Shown: positions 20,209-31,301 of the stretch, piece after piece
How the letters are laid out: each line of letters starts with the position of its first letter
Numbering within the stretch: position 1 is the stretch's first letter
Origin: Betaproteobacteria bacterium
Lineage (GTDB): Bacteria; Pseudomonadota; Gammaproteobacteria; Burkholderiales; Ga0077523
DNA length: 64,000 nucleotides
Direction: 5' to 3'
Assembly: GCA_016125475.1 (NCBI GenBank)
Contig: WGLR01000033.1
Span: 29,688-93,687 of the forward strand
Position numbers and translations under genes: made by a program
The notes under the pieces: model-generated
The model's database searches: none
Seen by the model: only the letters and a program-made list of their open reading frames with translations
What the model was told of the DNA's origin: nothing

Positions 20209-21576
20209 CTAGGAGCCACCGACCAGGCGTTGTATATCGTTGTAGATGGCGAAAGCCATCAGGCTGAAAAGTAGGACGACCCCGACGCGCTGGCCAATCT
20301 CGAGAGCTCGCTCCGAGACAGGTCTCCCCTTGATGATTTCGACCGAATAATACATCAGGTGCCCTCCATCCAGTAGCGGTACGGGAAGGAGATTGAGCAC
20401 GCCGAGGCTGATCGACACGAGTGCGACGAAGCTCACGTAGGGCAGCCATCCGAGCTGCGCGGACTGCCCCGCATAGTCCGCGATCGTGAGCGGCCCGCTG
20501 AGGTTCTTGATCGACACCCGTCCGATCACCATCTTCCAAATCATCTCGAGCGTGAACGTCGAAGCTTCCCAGGTCTTGCGCACGGCTTCGGTCGCCGCCC
20601 TGAAGAACGGATACCGGACTTCGGTGATGTAGCGCTTCATCGCCTCCGGATCGGTACGCGGGCCGATTCCGATCCTGCCGATGGTCTCGCCGCCCTCCTC
20701 TTCCGCCGCCGGCGTCATCGTGAGGTTCAGCGTGCGGCCGTCACGCAGCACCGTGACGGTCATGAGCTGGTCGGGGCGTTTGCGCACCTCGGTGACGAGG
20801 TCGTCCCAGCGCTGGATGGGGTGCGCGTCGATCGCGACGATCCTGTCTCCTTCCTCGAGCCCAGCCTTCGCGGCCGCCCCGGAGGAAAGGATCTTCCCGA
20901 CCACGGCGGGCAGCGGTGGCTGATAGGGCCTGATCCCGAGCTCCGCGAGGAAGTCGGCGTCGAGGGACTCGCTGTCGATCCGGCCCAGGTCGAGCCGACG
21001 GGCGTACAGGTTCCCGTCCAGCCCCTCGACCTCGACGACGACGGTGCGGCCCTCGACGGCCTTGTCGAGGAGCGACCAGCGCAGTTCCTGCCACGTCTGC
21101 ACGGGTACGCCGTCGACACTCCGGATGAGGTCGCCTGCCCTGAACGCCGCAGCGGCCGCGGGCGTGCCGATCTGCGGAGTCTCGACGGCCGGCCGGACAC
21201 CGGGAATGCCGTGCGCGTAGAGCACCCAGTAGAGGAGGATCGCGAGCAGGAAGTTCGCGAGCGGCCCCGCCGAGACGATCGCGATGCGCCGCCAGACGTT
21301 CTGGCGATTGAACGCGCGGTGGAGTTCGGCGTGAGCGACCGGGCCCTCGCGTTCGTCGAGCATCTTCACGTAGCCGCCGATCGGGAAAGCGCCGATCGCC
21401 CACTCCGTGCCGTCGCGCCCGAGTCGCCGCCGCCACAGGGGCGCGCCGAATCCCACGGAGAATCGCAGCACCTTGACACCGCACCACCGTGCGACGATGT
21501 AGTGGCCGAACTCGTGGAAGACGATCAGTACGCCGAGCGCCAGCAGGAACGCGACCACAGTGGTAAGGAAACTCAT
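20209..21576 (-). CDS. rseP: RIP metalloprotease RseP
   Basis: VLIVFHEFGHYIVARWCGVKVLRFSVGFG (HExGH), PDZ regions, NLLPVPLLDGGHL. Confidence 0.95.
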   Translation of the reverse strand: MSFLTTVVAFLLALGVLIVFHEFGHYIVARWCGVKVLRFSVGFGAPLWRRRLGRDGTEWAIGAFPIGGYVKMLDEREGPVAHAELHRAFNRQNVWRRIAIVSAGPLANFLLAILLYWVLYAHGIPGVRPAVETPQIGTPAAAAAFRAGDLIRSVDGVPVQTWQELRWSLLDKAVEGRTVVVEVEGLDGNLYARRLDLGRIDSESLDADFLAELGIRPYQPPLPAVVGKILSSGAAAKAGLEEGDRIVAIDAHPIQRWDDLVTEVRKRPDQLMTVTVLRDGRTLNLTMTPAAEEEGGETIGRIGIGPRTDPEAMKRYITEVRYPFFRAATEAVRKTWEASTFTLEMIWKMVIGRVSIKNLSGPLTIADYAGQSAQLGWLPYVSFVALVSISLGVLNLLPVPLLDGGHLMYYSVEIIKGRPVSERALEIGQRVGVVLLFSLMAFAIYNDIQRLVGGS

Positions 21577-21669
21577 CTCTTGCTCTCCGTTCGTGCGGCG
21601 TCGCGTCGCCAGGTCTTGCCTCGCCCGCCCGCGCCACGGCCATGCGACCCGGGCGGGGCACTTCGCCGT

Positions 21670-22869
21670 TCAGGCTGCCAGCCGATCGAGAATCCCGTAA
21701 GCCAGCCTGCGCGCATGCTCGTCCGTCGCGAACACCTCTTCGAGGCTGTCCGCTCGCCCCTCCGGCAGCCGGTCGAGCACTTCCTCGACCACGACCGGAA
21801 TCCTGTCGAATCTGACCTGCCGCGCCAGAAAGCGTTCGACGGCGCACTCGTTCGCGGCATTCAGTGCGATCGCGGCGCCGCCGCCCCGCCGAAGTGCCTG
21901 GTAGGCCAGCCCGAGGCAGGGGAAGCGCACGAGGTCCGGAGGTTCGAAGGACAGGGTCCCGATGCGGGTCAGGTCCAGTCGCTCGACGCCCGCAGGGATG
22001 CGCTCCGGGTAGGCGAGCGCGTGCGCGATGGGCGTGCGCATGTCGGGATTGCCGAGTTGCGCGAGCACCGACCCGTCGTCGTACTCGACCATCGAATGGA
22101 TCACGCTCTGCGGATGTATCACGACCTCGATGCGGTCGGGCGCTGCGCCGAACAGCCAGTGAGCCTCGATCACCTCGAGACCCTTGTTCATCATCGTGGC
22201 GGAATCGACGGAAATCTTCCGCCCCATCACCCAGTTCGGGTGGGCGCATGCCTCGTCGGGTGTCACGCTCGCCATGCGCTCCAGCGGCGTCGTCCGGAAC
22301 GGACCGCCCGAAGCGGTGAGCAGGATCCTGCGTACCCCGCCGTGCTCCAGCCCGCGACGGAAGCCGGCAGGCAGGCACTGGAACACCGCGTTGTGCTCGC
22401 TGTCGATCGGGAGCAGTTCCGCGCCGCAGCGCTCGACGGCATCCATGAAGACCGCACCGGCCATCACGAGGGCTTCCTTGTTGGCGAGCAGCACACGCTT
22501 TCCGGCACGAACCGCCGCGAGGGTCGGCGCAAGCCCGGCCGCCCCGACGATGGCGGCCATGACGGTGTCCGCGTCGCCCACTGCGGCGACCTCGGCAACC
22601 CCTTCGGGACCGGACAGGACTTCGCAGTCGACTCCCGCCCCGTCGAGCCGGCTGCGCAGTTCGCGTGCGGCCGCGGGCTCGAGGAGCGCGGCGACTCTCG
22701 GGCGAAACGCGACGCACTGCTCGAACAGTCGGTCCACGTTACCCCGGGCCGTGAGACCGACCGCCCGGAACTGTCGGGGGTGTCGCGCAATCACGTCGAG
22801 CGTGGAGCAGCCGATGCTTCCCGTGGACCCCAGCACCGCGATTCCGCGGGTGTGCGTGGGTGTCGTCAT
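21670..22869 (-). CDS. dxr: 1-deoxy-D-xylulose-5-phosphate reductoisomerase
   Basis: [67 protein letters not shown]. Confidence 0.96.
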   Translation of the reverse strand: MTTPTHTRGIAVLGSTGSIGCSTLDVIARHPRQFRAVGLTARGNVDRLFEQCVAFRPRVAALLEPAAARELRSRLDGAGVDCEVLSGPEGVAEVAAVGDADTVMAAIVGAAGLAPTLAAVRAGKRVLLANKEALVMAGAVFMDAVERCGAELLPIDSEHNAVFQCLPAGFRRGLEHGGVRRILLTASGGPFRTTPLERMASVTPDEACAHPNWVMGRKISVDSATMMNKGLEVIEAHWLFGAAPDRIEVVIHPQSVIHSMVEYDDGSVLAQLGNPDMRTPIAHALAYPERIPAGVERLDLTRIGTLSFEPPDLVRFPCLGLAYQALRRGGGAAIALNAANECAVERFLARQVRFDRIPVVVEEVLDRLPEGRADSLEEVFATDEHARRLAYGILDRLAA

Positions 22870-23690
22870 GGCGTCGGCGCGTTCAGGAAGACGTACAGCG
22901 CCGCGGCCGGAAGCGCGGACGTGAGGCTGTCGATCCGGTCCAGGACACCGCCGTGCCCCGGGAGGATCCACCCGCTGTCCTTCACGCCCGCCTCGCGTTT
23001 CATCCACGACTCGAACAGGTCGCCGATGATGCTCAGCACGACCATGGCCTCCAGGAACACGAGCGCACCCCCGAAACGGTCACGCACGACGAGCCCGGGG
23101 GCAACCGCCTCGACGATCCAGAGGTAGACGGCCACGCAGAGGAGCGCACCGAAGACGCCTTCCCACGACTTGCCGGGACTCACGCGCGGGGCGAGCTTCC
23201 TTCGCCCGAACCGCCTGCCGACGAAATAGGCGCCCGAATCCGCCACCCAGATCGTGGCCAGCAGCGCGAGCAGGAGACCCGGCGCGGGCTGCAGCGCCAC
23301 GACCGCGAGCCACGCGGGAACGAGCACCCACCACCCCGCGACGACCAGCAGGACAGCCGATCGCGCGTGCCATCCGAATGCGAGCCAGGGCAGTGCACCG
23401 AGCATCCAGAGGGCAACGGCTGCCCCCCAGATCCCGACGAGGGCGCCCCCCCGCAGACCTCCGGACTGGGTGGCACCGAGCCAGAGGAACAGCAGACAGG
23501 ACAGGGCGACGAGCCCGACGAACGCGGCGCGACCGCTGCGGCCCCAGCGCGAGATGGTGCCCCACTCCCAGGCGCCGATCGCGATGAAGACGGCCGAGGC
23601 GATGCCCCACGCCCGCTGCGAGAGGAGAAACAGGCCCGCGAGCGCAAGCGGGATCAGGATGGCCGCGGTGATGATGCGCCGGCTCAGCAT
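22866..23690 (-). CDS. cdsA: Phosphatidate cytidylyltransferase
   Basis: [80 protein letters not shown]. Confidence 0.95.
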   Translation of the reverse strand: MLSRRIITAAILIPLALAGLFLLSQRAWGIASAVFIAIGAWEWGTISRWGRSGRAAFVGLVALSCLLFLWLGATQSGGLRGGALVGIWGAAVALWMLGALPWLAFGWHARSAVLLVVAGWWVLVPAWLAVVALQPAPGLLLALLATIWVADSGAYFVGRRFGRRKLAPRVSPGKSWEGVFGALLCVAVYLWIVEAVAPGLVVRDRFGGALVFLEAMVVLSIIGDLFESWMKREAGVKDSGWILPGHGGVLDRIDSLTSALPAAALYVFLNAPTP

Positions 23691-23704
23691 GGGAAGATCG
23701 CTGC

Positions 23705-24505
23705 TCAGCCCCTCAGGACTGGCGCCGCGACCCTTTCCGGATTCTCGTCCGGACCGCTCTCGGTCAGCTGTTCGCTCGTGCGGCCGAATCGCCGCTCGCG
23801 CTTGCGATAGGAATGGATGGCCGACAGATACGTGCGGGCATCGAAATCGGGCCAGAGCGCATCCGTGAAGTACAACTCGGTGTAGGCGAGTTGCCAGAGC
23901 AGGAAGTTGCTGATGCGCTGCTCGCCACCGGTGCGGATGAAGAGATCCGGCTCGGGCGTGTCGGCCATGGCGAGCCACGGCATGAGATCGCGCTCGGAGT
24001 ACTGGCCGGCCTTCTCGGGGTGCGCGGTACACATGCGGTTCACGGCCTGCATGATGTCCCAGCGGCCGCCGTAATTCGCGCAGATGGTGAGCGTGAGGCC
24101 GGTGTTGTCGGCGGTGAGCGCCTCGCTCTCCGCGATGAGCTTCACGAGACTCGCGTCGAGGGGGGAGAGATCACCCACCACCCGAAGGCGGATGCCGTTG
24201 TCGTTGAGTTGCCGGACTTCCTGCTGCAGCGCCTTCACGAAGAGCTGCATCAGGAAGGAGACCTCGTCCTTGGGCCGACGCCAGTTCTCGCTCGAGAACG
24301 CGAACAGCGTCAGGTGCGAGACGCCGAACTGGATCGACATCTTGACCGCTTCCCGGACCGCTTCCAGGCCACGGCGGTGTCCGGCGACGCGCGGAAGAAA
24401 GCGCTTCTTGGCCCATCGCCCGTTGCCGTCCATGATGATCGCGACATGGCGCGGTACCCGGGTCGCCTCGGGGATCTGGAGCGTTGAACTCGTGAAGCGG
24501 GCCAA
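23705..24505 (-). CDS. uppS: Polyprenyl (undecaprenyl) diphosphate synthase
   Basis: [70 protein letters not shown]. Confidence 0.96.
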   Translation of the reverse strand: MARFTSSTLQIPEATRVPRHVAIIMDGNGRWAKKRFLPRVAGHRRGLEAVREAVKMSIQFGVSHLTLFAFSSENWRRPKDEVSFLMQLFVKALQQEVRQLNDNGIRLRVVGDLSPLDASLVKLIAESEALTADNTGLTLTICANYGGRWDIMQAVNRMCTAHPEKAGQYSERDLMPWLAMADTPEPDLFIRTGGEQRISNFLLWQLAYTELYFTDALWPDFDARTYLSAIHSYRKRERRFGRTSEQLTESGPDENPERVAAPVLRG

Positions 24506-24506
24506 C

Positions 24507-25064
24507 TCAGACCGCCATCAGTTCGGCTTCTTTGGCGGCGAGGATCTTCTCCACTTCCGCCACGAATCGATCGGTGAGCTTCTGGACGTCGTCCTGTGCC
24601 CGCCGCTCGTCGTCTTCCGAGATCGTCTTGTCCTTGAGCAGGTCCTTCAGGTGTGAATTCGCGTCGCGCCGGACGTTGCGGATCGCGACGCGAGCGTTCT
24701 CGGCCTCGGCCTTGACGACCTTGGTGAGGTCACGTCGGCGTTCCTCCGTGAGCGCGGGCATCGGCACGCGCACGATGTCTCCCATCGTGGAAGGATTGAG
24801 ACCGAGATCGGAATCCCGGATCGCCTTTTCGACCTGGGCGAGCATCTTCTTCTCCCACGGGGTGACGCCGATCGTGCGGGCGTCGATGAGCGTCACGTTT
24901 GCGACCTGGTTCACCGGAGTGGGAGTGCCGTAATAGTCGACCTTGACGTGGTCGAGCAGACCGGTGTGCGCCCGGCCCGTCCGGACCTTTCCGAGGTCCG
25001 TCTTGAGCGTCTCGATGCACTTCTGCATGCGGTGCTCCGCGTCCTTCTTGACGTCCGCGATCAT
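24507..25064 (-). CDS. frr: Ribosome recycling factor
   Basis: [57 protein letters not shown]. Confidence 0.97.
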   Translation of the reverse strand: MIADVKKDAEHRMQKCIETLKTDLGKVRTGRAHTGLLDHVKVDYYGTPTPVNQVANVTLIDARTIGVTPWEKKMLAQVEKAIRDSDLGLNPSTMGDIVRVPMPALTEERRRDLTKVVKAEAENARVAIRNVRRDANSHLKDLLKDKTISEDDERRAQDDVQKLTDRFVAEVEKILAAKEAELMAV

Positions 25065-25127
25065 TTGCCATGTCCTCTCAACGTTTGCGCCGTCCCGCGA
25101 TCTCCGACGGCCTGTCCCGGCAACGGA

Positions 25128-25847
25128 TTATGCGACATGCACGCGTGTGCCTTCGTCCTCGCCGAGGATCACCCGCTTCAGGGCCCCCGACTTGAATATG
25201 CTGAATACGCAGATCGGCAGGGCCTGGTCCCGGCAGAGGGTCAGCGCCGTGGCGTCCATCACCTTGAGATTCCGGCTGATGGCCTCGTCGAAGGTGAGAC
25301 GCTGATAGCGCATCGCGTTGGGATTCACCTTCGGATCATCGGAATAAATGCCGTCCACTTTAGTGGCCTTGAGTACGATGTCCGCCCCGATCTCCATGCC
25401 GCGCAGGGCGGCAGCCGTGTCGGTCGTGAAGAACGGGTTGCCCGTGCCGGCCGCGAAGATGACGACCTTGCCCTCTTCGAGATAGCGGATCGCCTTGCCG
25501 CGGATGTACGGTTCGGCGACCTGTTCGATGTTGAGCGCGGACTGCACGCGCCCCGCCACCCCGATGCGTCGCAGGGCGTCCTGCAGCGCGAGCGCGTTCA
25601 TCACGGTCGCGAGCATGCCCATGTAATCCGCCGTCGCGCGGTCCATGCCGGCGGCGCCGGGTGCCACGCCCCGGAAGATGTTGCCCCCGCCAATGACGAC
25701 ACCGGTCTCGACGCCGAGGCTGACGACCTCGGCGACCTCCGAGACGATGCCCTCGATCGTGGGGCGGTTGATGCCGTAGCTGTCCGGCCCCATGAGGGCT
25801 TCGCCGGACAGCTTCAGCAGGATGCGCCTGAATGCAGGTTTGGGCAT
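25128..25847 (-). CDS. pyrH: UMP kinase
   Basis: [60 protein letters not shown]. Confidence 0.97.
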   Translation of the reverse strand: MPKPAFRRILLKLSGEALMGPDSYGINRPTIEGIVSEVAEVVSLGVETGVVIGGGNIFRGVAPGAAGMDRATADYMGMLATVMNALALQDALRRIGVAGRVQSALNIEQVAEPYIRGKAIRYLEEGKVVIFAAGTGNPFFTTDTAAALRGMEIGADIVLKATKVDGIYSDDPKVNPNAMRYQRLTFDEAISRNLKVMDATALTLCRDQALPICVFSIFKSGALKRVILGEDEGTRVHVA

Positions 25848-25859
25848 CGCGTAACGGCT

Positions 25860-26762
25860 CTAGACCGTCGCGCCCTGGTTCTTGGCCGCAGCCGCCTGCG
25901 CCGCCACTTCGGCCGCGAAATCGCTGGTCTTCTTCTCCAGCCCTTCGCCGACGACGTAGAGGACGAATGCCGCCACCGAAGCCCCCTTCGCCTTCAGGAG
26001 CTGCTCGACGGTCTGCTTGTCGTCCTTCACGAAAGGCTGACCGAGAAGCGTGATCTCCTTCAGGAACTTCTGGACCGTGCCTTCCACCATCTTCTGCACG
26101 ATGTCGGCGGGCTTGCCTGATTCGGCAGCCTTCGCCGCGGCGATGTCACGCTCCTTCTGGATGAGTTCGGGCGACACCTCTTCCTTCGCGAGCGCGACCG
26201 GCTTGGTCGCAGCGATGTGCATCGCGAGGTCCTTCGCGAGGGCTTCGTCCCCGCCCGTGACGTCGACGAGCACGCCGATCTTGGACCCGCCGTGCACGTA
26301 CTGGGCGATCCTGCCCTTCGCCTCGATGCGCGCGAAGCGACGGATGGTCATGTTCTCGCCGATCCTGCCGACGAGGTCCTTGCGAACCTCGTCGACGGTC
26401 CTGCCGTCGAGGGCCAGCGCGGACAGTGCGTCGACATCCGCCGGCGAATGCTTCGCGACGAGGTCCGCGAGACTGCCCGCGAACGCAAGGAAGTCGTCGT
26501 TCTTCGCGACGAAGTCGGTTTCACAGTTGACCTCGACGATCGTCGCGAGCTTCTGGTCCGGGGACACGAACGTGCCGACGACCCCCTCGGCCGCGACGCG
26601 CGACGAGGCCTTGGCAGCCTTGTTCCCGAGCTTCACGCGCAGGATTTCCTCCGCCTTGGCCATGTCGCCGGCGGCTTCCGACAGCGCCTTCTTGCACTCC
26701 ATCATCGGCGCGTCGGTCTTCTCGCGCAGTTCCTTCACCATGCCTGCGGTAATTTCCGCCAT
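25860..26762 (-). CDS. tsf: Translation elongation factor Ts
   Basis: [48 protein letters not shown]. Confidence 0.97.
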   Translation of the reverse strand: MAEITAGMVKELREKTDAPMMECKKALSEAAGDMAKAEEILRVKLGNKAAKASSRVAAEGVVGTFVSPDQKLATIVEVNCETDFVAKNDDFLAFAGSLADLVAKHSPADVDALSALALDGRTVDEVRKDLVGRIGENMTIRRFARIEAKGRIAQYVHGGSKIGVLVDVTGGDEALAKDLAMHIAATKPVALAKEEVSPELIQKERDIAAAKAAESGKPADIVQKMVEGTVQKFLKEITLLGQPFVKDDKQTVEQLLKAKGASVAAFVLYVVGEGLEKKTSDFAAEVAAQAAAAKNQGATV

Positions 26763-26834
26763 GTGTACTCCTTGTTCGATAGTCGTGTTTCGTCGGTGGG
26801 CGGGGGCCGCTGACCACCCCCGCCGGCGTGTCCG

Positions 26835-27581
26835 TTACTGGACCGCCTGGTCTTCGGTCGTCTCCACCTCGACGAACTCGTCGTTGCTGACCTCGCGCGT
26901 GATCTGGCTGCGCCCCTCGAGAACCGCGTCGGCAGCGCCGCGTGCATAGAGGCGGATCGCGCGGCTGGAGTCGTCGTTGCCCGGAATGACGTAGGCGACA
27001 CCGTCCGGCGTGTGGTTGGTATCGACCACGGCGATGACCGGGATGCCGAGCTTGGCGGCCTCGGTGATCGCGATCTTGTGATACCCCACGTCGATGACGA
27101 ACAGCGCATCGGGCAGGCTGGACATGTCCTTGATGCCGCCCAGGCTGCGATCGAGCTTGACCACTTCGCGCTGGAACATCAGCGCTTCCTTCTTCGAGAG
27201 CTTCTCAGAGGATCCGTCCTGGATCATCGACTCCATGTCGCGGAGCCGCTTGATGGACTGCTTGACGGTCTTGAAATTCGAGAGCATCCCGCCGAGCCAG
27301 CGATGGTCCACGAACGGACACCCTGCCCGGATGGCCTCCTCGCGGAGGATTTCGCGCGCCTGGCGCTTGGTGCCGACGAAGAGGATCGTGCCCTTGTTGG
27401 CCGAGAGCTGGCGGATGTACTTCATCGCCTCCTGGTACATGACCAGGGTCTTCTCGAGGTTGATGATGTGGATCTTGTTGCGATGTCCGAAGATGAACGG
27501 CGCCATCTTCGGGTTCCAGTAACGTGTCTGATGGCCGAAGTGAACCCCGGCCTCGAGCATCTGCCGCATTGTGACGGACAT
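26835..27581 (-). CDS. rpsB: 30S ribosomal protein S2
   Basis: [45 protein letters not shown]. Confidence 0.97.
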   Translation of the reverse strand: MSVTMRQMLEAGVHFGHQTRYWNPKMAPFIFGHRNKIHIINLEKTLVMYQEAMKYIRQLSANKGTILFVGTKRQAREILREEAIRAGCPFVDHRWLGGMLSNFKTVKQSIKRLRDMESMIQDGSSEKLSKKEALMFQREVVKLDRSLGGIKDMSSLPDALFVIDVGYHKIAITEAAKLGIPVIAVVDTNHTPDGVAYVIPGNDDSSRAIRLYARGAADAVLEGRSQITREVSNDEFVEVETTEDQAVQ

Positions 27582-27738
27582 GTTCGTCCTGCTCCTGAAG
27601 TGAAGTTGAACCTCCACCCGCGCTGCCACCGGCCGCAGCCGGGGACCCCACTTTTCAATGAATTGCGGGTGTGTGAATTTCCCGGACGCCGGACGCGACA
27701 GCACCGGCTGCGCACCCCGAGTCCAGGATAGCTGGCGA

Positions 27739-27767
27739 TTTTAGTATCGTACGGACTGAAAACTCAA
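27739..27767 (-). promoter_or_regulatory. Possible sigma70-like promoter for rpsB-tsf
   Basis: Minus-strand TTGAGT...TACTAAAAT in a locally AT-rich patch about 160 nt upstream of rpsB. Confidence 0.35.
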
Positions 27768-27824
27768 GCACTTGGCGACGAACGGCGCACCATGGCGCAC
27801 CGCGGAACACCCGGGAAGCCGGCG

Positions 27825-28529
27825 TCAGACGATGCAGGCGAGCCCCTGCCTCAACAGCAGCATCAGGGACGACGCCCTGAGCAGCCCGAACACGCCGAAG
27901 CTCGCGACGAGCCCCCCGGCGACGATCCGCACGACGGGGCGAGCCCCCGGCCCCCGCAGATGGCGCAGCAGGAGCCCCGCTCCCATCACGTTGGGGATCG
28001 TTCCGAGACCGAACGCGAGCATCACCGTGGCCCCGCCGGCCGCATCGCCGGCGAGCATGGCCGTGCTCAGCATGGAGTAGACGAGTCCGCACGGAATCCA
28101 GCCCCAGAGCCCCCCGACGGCGAGGGCCTTGCCCCAGGAATCCACGGGCATGAAGCGCTGCATCCAGGGATTCAGGTGACGCCAGAGTCGACGCCCCGGG
28201 CGTTCGAGCCACGTCAGGAAGGAGTGCCATCCCGCCAGGTAAAGGCCCAGCGCGATCAGCATCAGGTTCGCGAGGACGTAGAAACCGAACTGGACGGGCA
28301 GCACGTGCTCCATGAGGACCGCCGCCCCTGCGAGCGTGCCTGCCAGCGCACCCGCGAACGCGTAGGACCCGACACGGCCGAACGAGTAGGCCGCCTGCAG
28401 CCGCCAGCCCGAGAAGGGCGCCCTGCCCGCGCCCGCGAGCGCGGTCGCGAGTCCGCCACACATCCCGGCGCAGTGCACCCCGCCGAGCAGCCCGACGACG
28501 AATGCCGCCCCGCTCAGCTGGGCGAGCAT
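27825..28529 (-). CDS. Sulfite exporter TauE/SafE-like (UreH-type) membrane protein
   Basis: LLGGVHCAGMCGGLATALA, GWIPCGLVYSMLSTAMLAGDAAGGATVMLAFGLGTIPN; family often found in cbb3 oxidase clusters. Confidence 0.85.
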   Translation of the reverse strand: MLAQLSGAAFVVGLLGGVHCAGMCGGLATALAGAGRAPFSGWRLQAAYSFGRVGSYAFAGALAGTLAGAAVLMEHVLPVQFGFYVLANLMLIALGLYLAGWHSFLTWLERPGRRLWRHLNPWMQRFMPVDSWGKALAVGGLWGWIPCGLVYSMLSTAMLAGDAAGGATVMLAFGLGTIPNVMGAGLLLRHLRGPGARPVVRIVAGGLVASFGVFGLLRASSLMLLLRQGLACIV

Positions 28530-28668
28530 CCGCCCCTCCGACCGGATCCGCCCTGCGCGACGGCATCCGTCAGGGTCCGCGCTGGTACGGCAGCGCGCCC
28601 CGGACGCTCCGGGATCGCCCCCCCCACGCTGCGGTCGACGGCACGGCGGCCCCGCACGTCGCCGCTCC

Positions 28669-30060
28669 TCAGATGACCTTGGAGTAGGTCGCGGAGCGCT
28701 GGCGCGACTGCAGATACCTGTCGAAGACCATGCATATGGCGCGGACGAGCAGGCGCCCGCGCGGGGTCACCGCCACCCACTCGCCGTCGATCTCGACGAG
28801 ACCGTCGTCGACGAAGGGCTGGAGACTCTCGATCTCCCGCGAGAAATACGCCTTGAAGTCGATGAGGTAGGCGAGTTCGATGGCTTCGATCGACACCGAC
28901 CCGTGGCACATCAGGGACTGGATGATCGCGCGCCGAAGGAGATCGTCCGCGGAGAGTTCGACCCCCCGGAACACCGGCATGACGCCACGGTCGAGCCGGT
29001 CGTAGTACTCCTCGAGCGTGCGGACGTTCTGGGAATAGGTGGGCCCGACGTTTCCGATGGCGGTCACGCCCAGGGCCACGAGGTCGCATTCGGCGTGCGT
29101 CGAATAGCCCTGGAAATTCCGGTGCAGCCGCCCCTGCCGCTGTGCGACCGCGAGTTCGTCGTCGGGGCGGGCGAAGTGGTCCATGCCGATGTACACGTAC
29201 CCCGCTTCGCTGAGGCGCCGGATCGCGTTGATGAGCATCTGGAGCTTGAGTTCCGGGGCGGGCAGGTCCTTCTCCTGGATGCGTCTCTGCGGCTTGAACA
29301 CGTGGGGAAGGTGTGCGTAGCTGTACAGGGCGATCCGGTTCGGGGCGATCCCGATCGTCGTGTCCAGCGTCCTCATGAAACCGTCGACGTTCTGCCGGGG
29401 CAGACCGTAGATGAGGTCCAGGTTCACCGACCGGTAGCCCGCGGCCCGTGCCTCGTCGATCGCGGCACGGGTGACTGCCTCGCTCTGGATCCGGTTCACC
29501 GCACGCTGGACCTCCGGATCGAAGTCCTGGACGCCGATGCTCACGCGGTTCATCCCGAGTTCCGCGAGCATCGTGAGCGTTCCCGGCGCGGTGCTTCTGG
29601 GATCGATCTCGATGGAGTACTCGCCCTCCGGCACCAGCCGGAAGTGCGTCGAGAGGATCCCGAACAGCTCGCGCAGCTGCTCGGGCGGCAGGAACGTGGG
29701 CGTCCCGCCACCGAAGTGGAGCTGGCAGAGGCGGCGATCGCCCTCGAGGTGCGCGGACACCAGCTCGGCTTCACGCGCGAGGTACCGGAGGTATTTCGCG
29801 GCCCGCGACCGGTCCTTCGTGACGATCTTGTTGCAGGCGCAGTAGAAACAGACCGTGTCGCAGAACGGCAGGTGCACATAGAGCGAGAGAGGCCGGGACA
29901 TGCCTCCGACCCCGCGCTTCTCGAGCCAGGTGCGGTAGGACTCCTCGCCGAAAGCCTCGACGAAACGGTCCGCGGTGGGATACGACGTGTACCTGGGCCC
30001 TGCATATCCAAAGCGTTGCAGGACGTCGGGGTCGATGACGAGGGGGGCTTGCGCTATCAT
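28669..30060 (-). CDS. hemN: Oxygen-independent coproporphyrinogen III oxidase (radical SAM)
   Basis: VLQRFGYAGPRYTSYPTADRFVEAF, HLPFCDTVCFYCACNKI, LHFGGGTPTFLPPEQL. Confidence 0.95.
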   Translation of the reverse strand: MIAQAPLVIDPDVLQRFGYAGPRYTSYPTADRFVEAFGEESYRTWLEKRGVGGMSRPLSLYVHLPFCDTVCFYCACNKIVTKDRSRAAKYLRYLAREAELVSAHLEGDRRLCQLHFGGGTPTFLPPEQLRELFGILSTHFRLVPEGEYSIEIDPRSTAPGTLTMLAELGMNRVSIGVQDFDPEVQRAVNRIQSEAVTRAAIDEARAAGYRSVNLDLIYGLPRQNVDGFMRTLDTTIGIAPNRIALYSYAHLPHVFKPQRRIQEKDLPAPELKLQMLINAIRRLSEAGYVYIGMDHFARPDDELAVAQRQGRLHRNFQGYSTHAECDLVALGVTAIGNVGPTYSQNVRTLEEYYDRLDRGVMPVFRGVELSADDLLRRAIIQSLMCHGSVSIEAIELAYLIDFKAYFSREIESLQPFVDDGLVEIDGEWVAVTPRGRLLVRAICMVFDRYLQSRQRSATYSKVI

Positions 30061-30121
30061 TCGGAAATTGGTCGCCCAGAGCGATTGAGTCGCAAGCATA
30101 ATCATCCCGGATCCGGTTCTG

Positions 30122-30135
30122 TTGACATGGATCAA
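30122..30135. promoter_or_regulatory. FNR-type box TTGACATGGATCAA
   Basis: TTGA-N6-TCAA palindrome in the divergent hemN/fnr intergenic region. Confidence 0.8.
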
Positions 30136-30168
30136 AGTCACGCCCACGGATCGGAAGATGGGGCTCCC

Positions 30169-30918
30169 ATGACGACAAGTGTTGGCATTCAACCACTTAG
30201 TATCGAACGCCTGCGTACCGCGTGTTCCACGTGCGGGCTCCGGGAGCTCTGCCTGCCTGTCGGCCTCGCGGAAGCCGAGCTCGAGCGGCTGGACGACCTC
30301 ATACAGGTGCGCCGCACGGCCAAGAAAGGGCAGAGCATCTACCGCTCGGGCGATGCGTTCGCGGCCCTCTATGCCGTGCGTTCGGGCTTCTTCAAGACGA
30401 CCATCCTCTCCGAGGACGGTCGCGATCAGGTGACCGGCTTCTACATGGGCGGCGAGATCGTCGGCATGGACGGCATCGGCACCGAACTCCACACCTGCGA
30501 CGCCGTGGCCCTCGAGGACAGCGAGGTGTGCGTGATCCCGTTCTCGCGTCTGGAGGACCTCTCGCGTCAGGTGCCGGCGCTGCAGAGCCACTTCCACAAG
30601 GTGATGAGCCGGGAGATCGTGCGCGACCACGGCGTGATGATGCTTCTCGGCAGCATGCGCGCGGAAGAGCGCCTCGCCGCCTTCCTCGTGAACCTCTCGC
30701 AGCGCTTCGTGGCCCGGGGCTATTCGCCTTCGGAGTTCTACCTGCGGATGACCCGCGAGGAGATCGGCAGCTACCTGGGCCTGAAGCTCGAGACGGTGAG
30801 CCGCGTGTTCTCGCGGTTCCAGGACGAGGGCTACATCAGCGTGCAGCAGAAGCACGTGCGCATCATCGACATCCCGAAACTGAGACAGCTGATCGGCCAG
30901 CGCGGCGGTGCCTGCTAG
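30169..30918 (+). CDS. fnr: FNR/ANR family transcriptional regulator with Fe-S cysteine motif
   Basis: CSTCGLRELCLPVGL, HTCDAVALEDSEVCVIPF, HTH TREEIGSYLGLKLETVSRVFSRFQDEG. Confidence 0.93.
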   Translation: MTTSVGIQPLSIERLRTACSTCGLRELCLPVGLAEAELERLDDLIQVRRTAKKGQSIYRSGDAFAALYAVRSGFFKTTILSEDGRDQVTGFYMGGEIVGMDGIGTELHTCDAVALEDSEVCVIPFSRLEDLSRQVPALQSHFHKVMSREIVRDHGVMMLLGSMRAEERLAAFLVNLSQRFVARGYSPSEFYLRMTREEIGSYLGLKLETVSRVFSRFQDEGYISVQQKHVRIIDIPKLRQLIGQRGGAC

Positions 30919-30945
30919 GCACTGCGCGGCTTCCGGCCACGACAA

Positions 30946-30967
30946 AAAGCCGCCCGCGGGCGGCTTT
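30946..30967. terminator. Bidirectional rho-independent terminator
   Basis: Perfect palindrome AAAGCCGCCCGCGGGCGGCTTT with flanking A/T, between convergent fnr and DUF2892 gene. Confidence 0.85.
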
Positions 30968-30986
30968 CTGCATCAGCGGCCGCCGC

Positions 30987-31211
30987 TCAGGCGCGCGCGC
31001 AGCTCTCGACCTCGCTCACGCCGAGCTTCTTCAGGATCATGTCGAGCGGACAGAACTTCGTGAAACCGCTCTGGAACAGGTTCGCGCCGACGAACGCCGT
31101 GAACCACAGCCAGTTCGCGTTCACGAACAGGGGGCTCGCCTCCACACCCAGCGCGAGCGACAGAAGCACGAAGAACCCGGCCACGATCCGGACGATTCGA
31201 TTGACAGTCAT
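30987..31211 (-). CDS. DUF2892-family small membrane protein (YgaP TM-like)
   Basis: [22 protein letters not shown]...[33 protein letters not shown]. Confidence 0.88.
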   Translation of the reverse strand: MTVNRIVRIVAGFFVLLSLALGVEASPLFVNANWLWFTAFVGANLFQSGFTKFCPLDMILKKLGVSEVESCARA

Positions 31212-31285
31212 GTTCCCTCCTTTGGACCACCGTTCGCGGCACGCAACCGCATGGCACGAATATTAGGGCCGTCGACGACCTGCAG

Positions 31286-31301
31286 ATGTAACCCAGGTCA
31301 C
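31286..31301. promoter_or_regulatory. CRP/FNR-family-like imperfect palindrome upstream of the DUF2892 gene
   Basis: TGTAACCCAGGTCACG (reverse: CGTGACCTGGGTTACA). Confidence 0.4.
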
